From: Amycolatopsis orientalis DSM 43388
GTDB taxonomy: Bacteria > Actinomycetota > Actinomycetes > Mycobacteriales > Pseudonocardiaceae
Assembly: GCF_000411975.1 (NCBI RefSeq)
Contig: NZ_ASXG01000095.1
Coordinates: 1-33,360, forward strand
Reading direction: 5' to 3'
Length of the DNA stretch: 33,360 bases
Each line of letters starts with the position of its first letter. Positions within the stretch are counted from its first letter, which is position 1. The notes beneath the pieces were generated by a model that had not been told where the DNA came from, searched no databases, and was given only the letters and a program-made list of their open reading frames with translations. A program made the position numbers and the translations under genes. This document shows positions 24,084-33,161 of this stretch, one piece after another.

Positions 24084-25013
24084 TCACTCGGAGTCCCGCA
24101 CCAAGGCGCGCATGCCCTCTTCAACGGTGATCGTCGGCTCCCAGCCGAGCACCTCGCGGGCCCGGGTGATGTCCGCGGCGCGACGGGACACGAGGACGTC
24201 GCGCTTGTTGAACACCGGCTCGACGTCGACGCCGACCGCCTCGATCAGGATCTTCGCCAGGGTGGCGATGGAGGTGTCGATGCCGGTGCCGATGTTGATC
24301 GGCAGGTTCGCCCGCTCCGACTCCAGCGCGGCGACGACGCCCCTGGCGAGGTCGGTCACGTGCACGAAGTCCATCGACTGGTCGCCCGCGCCGTCGATGA
24401 TCGGCGGCTGGCCGGCGCGCAGGCGCTGGATGAAGTGGTTGATGACCGAGGTGTAGTACGCCTCGATCTTCTGGCCGGGGCCGTAGACGTTGAAGAACCG
24501 CAGCGCGTTCCAGGAAAGGCCCTTGGTGCGCTCGTAGAAACCCAGCAGGTCCTCGCCCGCGCGCTTGGAGATGCAGTACGGGGTGAGCGGGTTCAGCTTG
24601 TCGTCCTCGTGCATCGGCAGCTTCTCCGGCTCGCCGTACACCGAGGCGCTGGAGGCGAACACCAGGCGCTCGACGCCCTCGTCGGCCGCGGCCGCGAAGA
24701 CGTTGTTGTTGCCGACCATGTTGATGTCGATCGACTCGCCCGGGTCCGCGATCGACTTGTTGATCGACACGGTGGCGAAGTGGATCGCGTGCGTGCAGCC
24801 CCGCATGGCCTCGCGGACGCCGACGCCGTAGCGCACGTCCTTCTCGACCAGTTCGACCTTGCCGGTGGCGACGAACTCGTTGACGCGGTCGCGGTCGCCG
24901 CGGGTCATGTTGTCGAAGATGCGGACCGTGTAGTCCTTCTCCAGCAGGATCGGGATCACGTGCGAGGCGATGAAACCGCCGGCGCCGGTGAAGAAAACTT
25001 TCTTGTCGGACAT
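24084..25013 (-). CDS. NAD-dependent nucleotide-sugar epimerase/dehydratase
   Basis: 309-residue extended SDR: cofactor motif GAGGFIA (10-16), ASSASVYG (120-127) and catalytic Tyr146-x3-Lys150 in YCISK. The pattern resembles GalE/WbpP-type 4-epimerases of UDP-hexoses or UDP-HexNAc; a decarboxylase or 4,6-dehydratase is less likely. ATG 25013 has a strong GAGGAG. It lies 26 bases after the aminotransferase and about 37 bases before the glycosyltransferase. Together the three would provide and transfer a modified, possibly aminated sugar. Confidence 0.88.
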   Translation of the reverse strand: MSDKKVFFTGAGGFIASHVIPILLEKDYTVRIFDNMTRGDRDRVNEFVATGKVELVEKDVRYGVGVREAMRGCTHAIHFATVSINKSIADPGESIDINMVGNNNVFAAAADEGVERLVFASSASVYGEPEKLPMHEDDKLNPLTPYCISKRAGEDLLGFYERTKGLSWNALRFFNVYGPGQKIEAYYTSVINHFIQRLRAGQPPIIDGAGDQSMDFVHVTDLARGVVAALESERANLPINIGTGIDTSIATLAKILIEAVGVDVEPVFNKRDVLVSRRAADITRAREVLGWEPTITVEEGMRALVRDSE

Positions 25014-25039
25014 GGGTTCTCCTCAGGGAGGTCGGCGGG

Positions 25040-26170
25040 TCAGGAAAGAGCGGACACGGCTTCGCGCACGGTGGTGACCACGCGCTCGACTTCGCTGTCG
25101 GTGAGTTCCGCGTGCATCGGGATGGCCAGCTGGCGGCGGAACGCGTCCGCGGAGACGGGCAGCGGCTGCTGCTCGCCGTACACCGGCTGCAGGTGGGAGG
25201 CGTAGGTGCCGAAGTTGCACTGCACGCCCTGCTCGCGGATCCGCAGGGCCAGCGCGTCGCGGCTGATTTCCGGGGCCACCGTCATCAGGTAGGCCTGCCA
25301 CGGGTGCTCGCGGTCGGGCGCTTCGACCGGCACGGTCAGCGCGTCGACGTCGGCGAACGCTTCGTGGTAGCGCTTGGCCACCGAGCGGCGGGCGGCGAGC
25401 AGGTCGGGCAGCCGGTCGAGCTGGACGCCCATGATCGCGGCCTGGATGTCCGACAGCCGGAAGTTCCAGCCCAGCTCGTGGAACTCCGGGATCGGCAGCG
25501 TGTCCGAGCCTTCGCGGCTGATCGCCGGTTCGATGCCGTAGGTGTGGATCTTGCGCGCGTGCGCGATCAGGTCCTCGCGGTTCGAGACCAGCGCGCCGCC
25601 CTCGCCCGCGGTGATGCCCTTGCGGCCGTGGAAGGAGAACGCGGCCAGGTCGGCGAGGCTGCCGGCCGGGCGGTTGCGGTAGGTCGCGCCCGCGGAGCAG
25701 GCGGCGTCCTCGAACAGCCACAGGCCGTGCTTGTCGGCGATGGCGCGGTACTCGTCGAAGTCGCCGGGCTGGCCCGCGACGTCGACGGCCAGGATGCCGA
25801 CCGTGCGCGGCGTGATGAGCGCTTCGATCGCGGCCGGGTCGGCGCTGAAGATGTCCGGGCGGATGTCGGCGAAGACCGGTTTGGCTCCGGCCTGCAGCAC
25901 GGCGTGGCCGGTCGCCGGGAAGGTGTAGTCGCCGACGATCACCTCGTCGCCGGGCTGGACGCCGAGCACCTTCAGGCCCAGGAACAGGGCGGATCCGCAG
26001 TTGCTGGTGGTCAGAGCGTGCGCGGTGCCGGTGGCCTGTGCGAACCGCTCCTCGAAGCGACGGCACGCCGGTCCCGCGCCGGCCAGCCAGCCGGAACGGA
26101 ACACTTCGGCGACGGCTGCGAGCTCCTCGTCGCCGACGGTCGGCTTCCCGAGCAGGACGGGTTCGCCCAC
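25040..26170 (-). CDS. DegT/DnrJ/EryC1 aminotransferase (second copy type)
   Basis: 376 residues. PLP lysine Lys184 lies in SFHGRKGITAGEGG, a motif typical of 4-aminotransferases such as ArnB/PseC, unlike the SLYATKN of the GnnB-like enzyme; it is therefore not a recent duplicate. LFEDAACSAGA and the long C-terminal domain are normal. GTG 26170 is chosen because AGGAGA (26177-26182) is six bases upstream; an ATG at 26188 lies before that site. First gene of the operon aminotransferase-epimerase-GT4-acyltransferase. Substrate unknown; a 4-keto sugar is likely. Confidence 0.87.
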   Translation of the reverse strand: MGEPVLLGKPTVGDEELAAVAEVFRSGWLAGAGPACRRFEERFAQATGTAHALTTSNCGSALFLGLKVLGVQPGDEVIVGDYTFPATGHAVLQAGAKPVFADIRPDIFSADPAAIEALITPRTVGILAVDVAGQPGDFDEYRAIADKHGLWLFEDAACSAGATYRNRPAGSLADLAAFSFHGRKGITAGEGGALVSNREDLIAHARKIHTYGIEPAISREGSDTLPIPEFHELGWNFRLSDIQAAIMGVQLDRLPDLLAARRSVAKRYHEAFADVDALTVPVEAPDREHPWQAYLMTVAPEISRDALALRIREQGVQCNFGTYASHLQPVYGEQQPLPVSADAFRRQLAIPMHAELTDSEVERVVTTVREAVSALS

Positions 26171-26196
26171 TGTAGATCTCCTGTGCATCGGGGTGT

Positions 26197-26227
26197 CCCG
26201 CGTTGCGCGGGGTCGCGCCGAAGTGTA
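26197..26227 (-). promoter_or_regulatory. candidate promoter and leader hairpin of the second sugar operon
   Basis: TACACT (26222-26227, minus strand) fits a -10 box about 50 bases before the GTG. The leader would contain a 6-bp GC hairpin with a 3-base loop at 26197-26211. No convincing -35. Weak. Confidence 0.3.
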
Positions 26228-26290
26228 TAGAAGTCGCGCTTCCCGCCTGTTTCGGGGACAGAACCCACGGGTAAGCACCCGTTCCGGGCA

Positions 26291-26296
26291 TAGGCT
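26291..26296 (+). promoter_or_regulatory. candidate -10 box for leaderless regulator transcript
   Basis: TAGGCT ends six bases before the regulator ATG at 26303 and no Shine-Dalgarno is present, so the mRNA may start at the ATG. No clear -35. Confidence 0.4.
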
Positions 26297-26302
26297 CACG
26301 CC

Positions 26303-29300
26303 ATGCGGATCGGGGTGCTGGGGGCCGTCGTCGCGTGGGACGGCGCGGGCGGGACGGTCGCCGTGGGCGGCCCGCGAGGCCGGGCGCTGCTGGCGCTGCT
26401 CGCGGCGGACGCCGGACGGTTCGTCTCCGCCGAGCGGCTCATCGACTGGCTCTACGGCGAGGAGCCGCCGGACAACGCGGCCAATGCGCTGCAATCGCAG
26501 GTCTCGCGCCTGCGCAGCGCGCTGAAACTGCCGATCGAACTCACCTCGGCGGGGTACCGCCTCCGGATTGAACCGGACGAAGTGGACGCGCATCGCTTCA
26601 CCCGGCTGGCCGGCGAGGGCCGTCGCGAACTGGCCGAGGGCGACCCGACGCGGGCCAGCGACCTGCTCGGCGAAGCGCTCGCGTTGTGGCGCGGACCGGC
26701 GTTCGCCGACGTCCCCGCCGCCGAGGTGCAGGCCACCCGGCTGACCGAATTGCGGGCCGAGGCCGCCGCTGACCGGGTCGACGCGGAGATCTCGCTCGGC
26801 CGCGCCGCCGACGTCCTCGACGAGCTGCGCACCGCCATCGCCGAGCATCCGCTGCGCGAGCGGTCGCGGGCCCAGCTCGTGCGGGCGCTGCACGCGGCGG
26901 GCCGGACCGCCGAGGCGCTGGCCGCGTTCGAGGACGCCCGCCGCACGCTCGCCGACGAGCTGGGCGCGGACCCTGGTCCAGACCTCACCGAGGCACACTT
27001 GGCGGCCTTGCGCGGCGAGTCGGCGAACGCCGCGACGCCGTTGCCCGCGCAGCTGACCAGCTTCGTCGGCCGCGACGGCGAACTCCGGCAGGTCGCGGAC
27101 CTCCTCCGGCAGGCCCGGCTCGTCACCCTGATCGGTCCGGGAGGGACCGGAAAGACCCGGCTGGCCATCGAAGCCGCGGCGGATGCCGGGCCGTGCGTCT
27201 TCGTGGAACTGGCCCCGCACGTCGCCGACGACGTTCCGCAGGCCGTGCTCACCGCGCTCGGCCTGCGGAACGGGGCTCGCGGCCGCCAGGACCCGGTCGA
27301 CCGCCTCGTATCGGCATTGCGCGACCAGGCGACGTTGCTGGTGCTGGACAACTGCGAACACGTCATCGCCGCGGCCGCGAGAGTGGTCGCGCGGGTGCTG
27401 CCCGCCTGCCCCGGGCTGCGCGTGCTCGCGACGAGCCGCGAACCGCTCGGCATCACCGGCGAACAGCTCGTGCCGATCCCCCGCTTGGCCGTTCCGCCGC
27501 CGGGCGCGGAGACCGTGGAGACCTACCCCGCGGTCCGGCTGTTTCTCGACCGCGCGAGGGCGAGCGATCCGGCGTTCCGGCTGACCGACGAAACGGCGGC
27601 CGATATCGCTCGGATCTGCAGCGCGCTCGACGGCCTTCCGCTCGCTCTGGAATTGGCCGCCGCCCGCGTACGCACACTGCCGGTCGCCGATATCGCCGCG
27701 CGGCTCGACGACCGTTTCCAGCTCCTCGCCCGCGGCAGCCGCACCGCGGACGAACGGCACCGGTCGCTACGCGGCGTCGTGGAATGGAGCTGGGATCTCC
27801 TCGATGACGACGAACGCCGCCTCGCTCGTCGGCTGACCGTCTTCACCGGCGGCGCCACGCTCGCGTACGCCGAGCAGGTGTGCGACGCACCTGTCGACCT
27901 GCTTCCCGAACTGGCCGACAAGTCACTCGTCGAACCGTCGAGCGGGCGCTATCGAATGCTGGAGACGATCCGGGCGTTCTGCGCGGAAAAGCTCGATGCC
28001 GCAGGCGAGACCGCTCGCTTCCGGAAGGCCCATGCGCAAGCTTTCCGGCAGCTCGTCGAAGAAGCCGACCCGAAGCTGCGTACCGCGGATCAGCTGGACT
28101 GGCTGCGGAAAATCGACGCTGAGTACGACAACATCGTGGCCGCGCTCCGGTGGTCGGCCGCGGCGGATCCGGCGACTGCCTTGCGGATCGCCACTGCGCT
28201 GTCGATGTATTGGTGGCTGCGCGGACGACGTTACGAAGGCGCGGCGCTGTCGAGGGAAATCGTGCGCCACTGCGAAGCAGAGCCGCCGGAAGGACACCGC
28301 GAGCAATTCCTGATGTGCTTGCTGACCGCGATGGCCGGTGCTCCCGAGACCGCCGAGACCGCGAGCTATCGGTCCTATGTGGAGCAGTATCTAGCAGACA
28401 GTTCCTGGACTCCGGAGCATCCGATGATGCTCATGCTGTCCGGCGTCGTGCTCGGCCCGCCGGAAGACGACGACGCCCGGCTCCGCTTGTCCGGGCTCGA
28501 AAAGCATCCCGACCCGTGGCTCACCGCACTCGTGCCGATGGGCGACGGTCTGCGCTCGATGCTTGCCGGGGAACTCGACGAAGCCGAACGCGGTCTGCGC
28601 GAAGGCGAGGCGCGCTACCGGGCACTCGGCGAACGCTGGGGTCTCTCGATGGCGCTCGATCATCTGTCGCAGCTGCTGGTTTTGCTCGGCCGGCACGACG
28701 AAGCACTCGCCGCGATGACCGAATCCCTCTCGCTCATGCAGACCCTCGGCGCGACCGACGACTACGCGGACCTGCTGTGCCGTCGCGGCGACAGCCGGGC
28801 GTTGCGCGGCGATCTCGACGGAGCGAAGGCGGACTACGAGCGAACCGTCGAACTGGCCCACCGCACCGGAATGCCCGAGACGCGAGCCAGCGGTCACCTC
28901 GGCTTGTCCGGTCTCGCCCGCCGCTCCGGCGACCTGGCCACCGCGCGGACCCTCGCCGAGCAGGCGCTCGCCGAATGCGCGGCGGACTCGTTCTCGGCCG
29001 CCATCGTGCGGGCCGCCTCGTCGATCGCGCTCGGCTGGATCGACGTGGCCGAACACCGTCCGGAGGACGCCCGGCGGCGGATGCGGCTCGGGGTGGAGAT
29101 CGCGCAGCACTGGCATGACCACGGGTCACTGGCCACCGCGTTCGAGGGCGTCGCCGGGGTCTTCGCCGAGGAGGGCCGGTTCGCCGACGCCGCCACGCTG
29201 CTCGGCGCGGCGGCCGCGGTGCGCGGGACCGCCGTGCCCGGCCAGCACGATGTCGCGCAGGTCACCGCAGCGGCGGAAAAGGCCCTCGGATCAGCCGGGT

Positions 29301-29380
29301 TCGCCGCCGCCTATACCGCCGGTAAGCAGCTAGAACCGCATCAACGCCTCGCCTTGGCCGGATTGTCCCCGGTTCAGTGA
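26303..29380 (+). CDS. AfsR/SARP-like BTAD regulator with NB-ARC and TPR regions
   Basis: 1025 residues. Residues 1-90 form an OmpR-type winged helix (GRALLALLAADAGRFVSAERLIDWLYG), about 95-240 the BTAD bundle, then an NB-ARC ATPase with Walker A GPGGTGKTR near 278-286 and Walker B LLVLDNCEH near 345-353, GLPLALELAAARVR, and TPR-like helices to the end. Such proteins activate secondary-metabolite or surface-glycan genes, usually from repeats near -35. It is divergent from the second sugar operon across 132 bases, which makes that operon a candidate target (inference). Confidence 0.9.
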   Translation: MRIGVLGAVVAWDGAGGTVAVGGPRGRALLALLAADAGRFVSAERLIDWLYGEEPPDNAANALQSQVSRLRSALKLPIELTSAGYRLRIEPDEVDAHRFTRLAGEGRRELAEGDPTRASDLLGEALALWRGPAFADVPAAEVQATRLTELRAEAAADRVDAEISLGRAADVLDELRTAIAEHPLRERSRAQLVRALHAAGRTAEALAAFEDARRTLADELGADPGPDLTEAHLAALRGESANAATPLPAQLTSFVGRDGELRQVADLLRQARLVTLIGPGGTGKTRLAIEAAADAGPCVFVELAPHVADDVPQAVLTALGLRNGARGRQDPVDRLVSALRDQATLLVLDNCEHVIAAAARVVARVLPACPGLRVLATSREPLGITGEQLVPIPRLAVPPPGAETVETYPAVRLFLDRARASDPAFRLTDETAADIARICSALDGLPLALELAAARVRTLPVADIAARLDDRFQLLARGSRTADERHRSLRGVVEWSWDLLDDDERRLARRLTVFTGGATLAYAEQVCDAPVDLLPELADKSLVEPSSGRYRMLETIRAFCAEKLDAAGETARFRKAHAQAFRQLVEEADPKLRTADQLDWLRKIDAEYDNIVAALRWSAAADPATALRIATALSMYWWLRGRRYEGAALSREIVRHCEAEPPEGHREQFLMCLLTAMAGAPETAETASYRSYVEQYLADSSWTPEHPMMLMLSGVVLGPPEDDDARLRLSGLEKHPDPWLTALVPMGDGLRSMLAGELDEAERGLREGEARYRALGERWGLSMALDHLSQLLVLLGRHDEALAAMTESLSLMQTLGATDDYADLLCRRGDSRALRGDLDGAKADYERTVELAHRTGMPETRASGHLGLSGLARRSGDLATARTLAEQALAECAADSFSAAIVRAASSIALGWIDVAEHRPEDARRRMRLGVEIAQHWHDHGSLATAFEGVAGVFAEEGRFADAATLLGAAAAVRGTAVPGQHDVAQVTAAAEKALGSAGFAAAYTAGKQLEPHQRLALAGLSPVQ

Positions 29381-29385
29381 ACCGG
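29369..29385. promoter_or_regulatory. 17-bp perfect palindrome upstream of lhgO, candidate operator
   Basis: CCGGTTCA-G-TGAACCGG has two perfect 8-base arms around one base. It spans the stop codon of the regulator gene and lies 56 bases before the lhgO start. The single-base centre suits a dimeric DNA-binding protein more than an RNA hairpin, though a shorter hairpin with a 5-base loop is possible. Confidence 0.4.
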
Positions 29386-29427
29386 TACCACGCCGTCGGG
29401 GGGTACGCAGCGCCGCGCCGGAGCGCG

Positions 29428-29433
29428 TAGCCT
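29428..29433 (+). promoter_or_regulatory. candidate -10 box for lhgO
   Basis: TAGCCT ends eight bases before the lhgO GTG and there is no Shine-Dalgarno, consistent with a leaderless transcript. No clear -35. Confidence 0.3.
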
Positions 29434-29441
29434 TCCCTGCC

Positions 29442-30626
29442 GTGCGGAACGTAGTTGTGATCGGTGGGGGAATCGTCGGGCTGTCGGTCGCTTGGGAGCT
29501 GTCCCAGCGCGGCCAGGACGTGACGGTGCTCGAAAAGGAAGCTCGCTGGGCGGCGCACCAGACCGGGCACAACTCCAACGTCGTGCACGCCGGGCTCTAT
29601 TACAAACCGGGCTCGTTCAAGGCGCGGATGTCGGTCGGCGGCAACCGGTCCATTGTGGATTTCGCCCGGCAGTACGGGGTGCCGGTCGAGGTCTGCGGGA
29701 AGCTCGTCGTGGCCACGCGCGAGGAGGAGATCCCCGCGCTGAACACGCTCGCCGAGCGGGCCGAGGCCAACGGCGTGCCGGCCAAGCGGATCACCCCCGC
29801 GGAGGCCCGCGAGTACGAGCCGGAGGTGTCCTGCGTCGCCGCGCTGCGCGTCGAGTCGACCGGGATCATCGACTTCCCCGCGGTGTGCGCGGCCCTCGTG
29901 CGGCTGCTCGACGAGGCGGACGCGGACCTGCGGCTCAACACGCCCGCGCTCGGCATCCGCCCGGCTCGCGGCGGCGGCGTCGAGGTGGCCACCGGCTCCG
30001 AGGTGCTGCACGCGGACGCGCTGGTCAACTGCGCCGGACTGCACGCCGACCGCGTCGCCGAACTGGCCGGGCTCAAGCCGAGCGCGCGCATCGTGCCGTT
30101 CCGCGGCGAGTACTACGAGCTGAAGCCGGAGCGCCGCCACCTCGTGCGCGGCCTGATCTACCCGGTGCCGGACCCGACGCTGCCGTTCCTGGGCGTGCAC
30201 CTGACCCGGATGCTGGACGGCAGTGTCCACGCGGGCCCGAACGCCGTGCTCGCGCTGCGCCGCGAGGGGTACCGCTGGGCGGACGTGTCGGTGAAGGATC
30301 TCGCCGACGTCGCCCGTTTCCCCGGTGCCTGGAAGCTCGCGCGCAAGTACGCGTACCCGACCGGCCTGGAAGAGGTGCTGCGGTCGTTCTCGAAGAAGCG
30401 GTTCGCCGCCAGCCTCGCGCAGCTCGTGCCCGCGGTCACCGAGGACGACATCGTGCGGCACGGATCCGGCGTGCGGGCGCAGGCGCTGCGTCCGGACGGT
30501 TCCCTCGTGGACGACTTCCTCATCGAGTCCACAAAGGACCAGGTGCACGTGCTGAACGCGCCGAGCCCGGCGGCGACGAGCGCGCTGGAAATCGCCAAGT
30601 ACATCGCCGACCGGGTGACCGACTGA
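29442..30626 (+). CDS. lhgO: L-2-hydroxyglutarate oxidase
   Basis: 394-residue FAD-dependent oxidase of the DAO/GlpO fold that oxidises L-2-hydroxyglutarate to 2-oxoglutarate. The FAD motif GGGIVGLS lies at 8-15; the family signature HNSNVVHAGLYYKPGS follows, and the C-terminal GVRAQAL and VLNAPSPAATSALEIA are characteristic. Cytoplasmic or membrane-associated; metabolite repair or lysine/2-hydroxyglutarate catabolism. The GTG start at 29442 lies at the beginning of the FAD fold. Convergent with the DUF3558 gene, 30 bases apart. Confidence 0.93.
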   Translation: MRNVVVIGGGIVGLSVAWELSQRGQDVTVLEKEARWAAHQTGHNSNVVHAGLYYKPGSFKARMSVGGNRSIVDFARQYGVPVEVCGKLVVATREEEIPALNTLAERAEANGVPAKRITPAEAREYEPEVSCVAALRVESTGIIDFPAVCAALVRLLDEADADLRLNTPALGIRPARGGGVEVATGSEVLHADALVNCAGLHADRVAELAGLKPSARIVPFRGEYYELKPERRHLVRGLIYPVPDPTLPFLGVHLTRMLDGSVHAGPNAVLALRREGYRWADVSVKDLADVARFPGAWKLARKYAYPTGLEEVLRSFSKKRFAASLAQLVPAVTEDDIVRHGSGVRAQALRPDGSLVDDFLIESTKDQVHVLNAPSPAATSALEIAKYIADRVTD

Positions 30627-30656
30627 GCTGTCCTCACCCAGTCCGATGTAGACAGT

Positions 30657-31658
30657 TCAGGAAGGCAGATTCCCCGACACCATCGGGATTCCGGCCTTGA
30701 CCGCGTCGCACGCTTTGTTCTTGTCGGCCAGCTGCCCGCTGACGATCTGGATCGAGGCGGTGTCCGAGACCGCGAGCCCGGCCGCACAGATCACGCCGCC
30801 GGAATCGTTGAAGTTCGGGAACAGCGACCACTTCCGGCCGTTCGCGTCGATCTGCTCGGTGGGCGCGACTTCCATGCCCGGCCAGCGTTTCATCGGCACG
30901 TCCGGTCCCACCCAGACCTCGAACGGCTTCTGCCCGCCGTCGCCGTCGGTGTCCTTCCACAGGCAGTAGGTCACGTTCGGCGAGATGACCTTGGAGCTGT
31001 CCAGTTCGCCGTTCGGCACCATGTGCAGCTGCTGCGCCTGCTCCGGCTTCAGCAGCTGGCACGGGTTGACCGACGCGAGCGGCCCGGTCGGCGCGGTGCC
31101 CTCCGGCGGAGTGCTCGGCGTGATCGGCGGCGCGGGCTGCCCGCCCGGCAGGTGCGCGGCGACCTGCGGGATGACCTTTTTCGTGCGCTCGCACGCCTGC
31201 GCGTCGTCCGGATAGGACACGCTCACGAAGGCGAACGACTTGGGCCCGAGCGTCGTGTACAGGTCGCAGCTGCCGCCCATGAACCCGGCGTAGCGCGTCC
31301 ACGCGAACCCGCCGAGCTGCACCGGCTCGGCCTTCTTGAGGGCGCCCTGGAGGAAGTCGTCGAGGCTCAGGTCCACCGACCAGCCGACCGACATGACCAC
31401 CGTGTGGTCGGTGTCCGTCGCGGTCCACAGGCACATCGCGGGCGCGCGCTGTTCCTTGCGCGCCTTCACCAGCCTGCCCCGCGGCTGGTAGCCAAGCCCG
31501 GCGAGCTGCTTCGCGTCGAGCAGCGTGCACGGATCGACCACCGGCGTGACCGGACCCTGCCCGGGCACCGGCGAAGCCACGCCGCTCACCTGCTGCGTGC
31601 ACCCGGCGAGCAGCATCGCGACCGCCGCCAGGGCGACCGCCGCTCCCTTTACCCTCAT
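30657..31658 (-). CDS. DUF3558-family lipoprotein with two repeats
   Basis: 333 residues. A signal peptide ends in lipobox LLAGC with lipidated Cys20. Two DUF3558-like units follow, each opening with DPCTLLDAKQL or NPCQLLKPEQA, joined by a Pro/Thr-rich linker at about 170-195. It would be anchored on the outer face of the membrane; the molecular function is unknown. ATG 31658 has a strong GGAGGAGG, and TAGGGT (31680-31685) may be its -10 box. These lipoproteins are common in Pseudonocardiaceae. No operon partner. Confidence 0.9.
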   Translation of the reverse strand: MRVKGAAVALAAVAMLLAGCTQQVSGVASPVPGQGPVTPVVDPCTLLDAKQLAGLGYQPRGRLVKARKEQRAPAMCLWTATDTDHTVVMSVGWSVDLSLDDFLQGALKKAEPVQLGGFAWTRYAGFMGGSCDLYTTLGPKSFAFVSVSYPDDAQACERTKKVIPQVAAHLPGGQPAPPITPSTPPEGTAPTGPLASVNPCQLLKPEQAQQLHMVPNGELDSSKVISPNVTYCLWKDTDGDGGQKPFEVWVGPDVPMKRWPGMEVAPTEQIDANGRKWSLFPNFNDSGGVICAAGLAVSDTASIQIVSGQLADKNKACDAVKAGIPMVSGNLPS

Positions 31659-31826
31659 CAGCTGCCTCCTCCGCCCCGCACCCTACTGACCAGCGAGGTT
31701 CCGCACCCGCGGAACGGGGAAGGAACGACCGGGAGATCACGGCTCCGGCACTCGCGGTCGCGACCACCAGCCCGGGCAGCCAGATCCGCAGTGCGAAGGG
31801 TGGTGCTGAATTTCGCGTCGGCAGAA

Positions 31827-31858
31827 CGGAAACCGGCAGCAGGCTCTGCCGGTTTCCG
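31827..31858 (-). terminator. serS terminator hairpin
   Basis: A perfect 13-bp stem (CGGAAACCGGCAG at 31827-31839 with 31846-31858) and a 6-base loop lie 28 bases after the serS stop. There is no T-run on the minus strand, so this is a T-less terminator. Confidence 0.7.
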
Positions 31859-31885
31859 CCTGAGGTTGTCTCGTCTTCGGAAGGG

Positions 31886-33154
31886 TCAGCGCTTGACCGG
31901 TTCCAGCACCTCGAGCCCGCCGAGGAACGGGCGCAACGCCACCGGCACCCGGACCGAACCGTCGGGCTGCTGGTGGTTCTCCACGATCGCGACGATCCAC
32001 CGGGTGGTCGCCAGCGTGCCGTTCAGCGTGGCCGCGATCTGCGGTTTGCCGTTCTCGTCGCGGTAGCGCACGGACAGCCGGCGGGCCTGGAAGGTGGTGC
32101 AGTTGGACGTCGACGTCAGCTCGCGGTAGGTCTCCTGCGTCGGGACCCACGCCTCGCAGTCGTACTTGCGGAACGCGGACGTGCCGAGGTCGCCGGTCGC
32201 GGTGTCGATGACCCGGTACGGGACCTCGATCGCGGCGAGCATCTCCTCTTCCCAGCCCAGCAGCCGCTCGTGTTCGGCCTCGGCGTCCTCCGGCTTGGCG
32301 AACACGAACATCTCGACCTTGTCGAACTGGTGCACCCGGATGATGCCGCGGGTGTCCTTGCCGTACGACCCGGCCTCGCGGCGGTAGCACGACGACCAGC
32401 CGGCGTAGCGGCGCGGACCGGCGCTCAAGTCGAGGATCTCGTCCGAGTGGTAGCCCGCGAGCGGGACCTCCGACGTGCCGACCAGGTACAGGTCGTCGTC
32501 GCGCAGCCGGTACACCTCCGACGAGTGCGCGCCGAGGAAGCCGGTTCCGGCCATGATCTCCGGGCGCACCAGCGACGGCGTGATCATCGGTGTGAAGCCG
32601 TTCGCCGTCGCGCGCGCCACGGCCATGTTCAGCAGCGCGAGCTGCAACTGCGCGCCGACGCCGGACAGGAAGTAGAACCGCGAGCCCGACACCTTCGCGC
32701 CGCGCTCCATGTCGAGCGCGCCGAGGCCTTCCATCAGGTCGAGGTGGTCGCGCGGGGTGAAGTCGAACGTCGGCGCCTCGCCGACGGTCTTCAGCACCGC
32801 GAAGTCGTCCTCGCCGCCGATCGGCGCGTCCGGGTGCACCAGGTTCGGCAGGACGCGAAACAGCCGGTCGAACTCCTCCGACGCCTCGTTCTGCTCGACC
32901 TCGGCCGCCTTGACCTGCGCCGACAGATCCTTGGCGCGGGCCAGCAGGGCGGGCTTCTCCTCGGCGGAGGCCTTCGGCACCTGCTTGGACACGGACTTCT
33001 GCTCGGCCCGCAGCTTGTCGGCGGTGGCGATCGCAGAGCGGCGGCGCGTGTCGAGGTCGAGCAGCTTGTCGACCACTCCCTCGTCCTCGCCACGGGCACG
33101 CTGCGACGCGCGCACGGCTTCCGGGTCTTCGCGCAGAGTCCTGGGGTCAATCAC
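31886..33154 (-). CDS. serS: seryl-tRNA synthetase
   Basis: Class II synthetase charging tRNA-Ser, 422 residues. The N-terminal coiled-coil arm (about 30-105) is followed by the catalytic core with motif 2 SSCYRREAGSYGKDTRGI and HQFDKVEMF, STSNCTTFQARR, and motif 3 LNGTLATTRWIVAIVENHQ. The family start IDPRTLREDPEAV fixes the GTG at 33154. No ribosome binding site is seen; TACCCT (33162-33167) lies seven bases upstream, so a leaderless mRNA is likely. A longer upstream in-frame reading is not conserved in the family and is ignored. Confidence 0.97.
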   Translation of the reverse strand: MIDPRTLREDPEAVRASQRARGEDEGVVDKLLDLDTRRRSAIATADKLRAEQKSVSKQVPKASAEEKPALLARAKDLSAQVKAAEVEQNEASEEFDRLFRVLPNLVHPDAPIGGEDDFAVLKTVGEAPTFDFTPRDHLDLMEGLGALDMERGAKVSGSRFYFLSGVGAQLQLALLNMAVARATANGFTPMITPSLVRPEIMAGTGFLGAHSSEVYRLRDDDLYLVGTSEVPLAGYHSDEILDLSAGPRRYAGWSSCYRREAGSYGKDTRGIIRVHQFDKVEMFVFAKPEDAEAEHERLLGWEEEMLAAIEVPYRVIDTATGDLGTSAFRKYDCEAWVPTQETYRELTSTSNCTTFQARRLSVRYRDENGKPQIAATLNGTLATTRWIVAIVENHQQPDGSVRVPVALRPFLGGLEVLEPVKR

Positions 33155-33161
33155 GGAGAGA

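Noticed and set aside
26171..27760. Upstream extension of the aminotransferase frame through the regulator gene
   Set aside because: The extension is antisense to the BTAD regulator; the AGGAGA-supported GTG at 26170 gives the normal family start.
31659..31885. Small gene between the DUF3558 and serS genes on the minus strand, with a hydrophobic LRIWLPGLVVATASAGAV stretch
   Set aside because: No start codon with a ribosome site and no clear family; the interval holds the serS terminator and the promoter of the lipoprotein gene.
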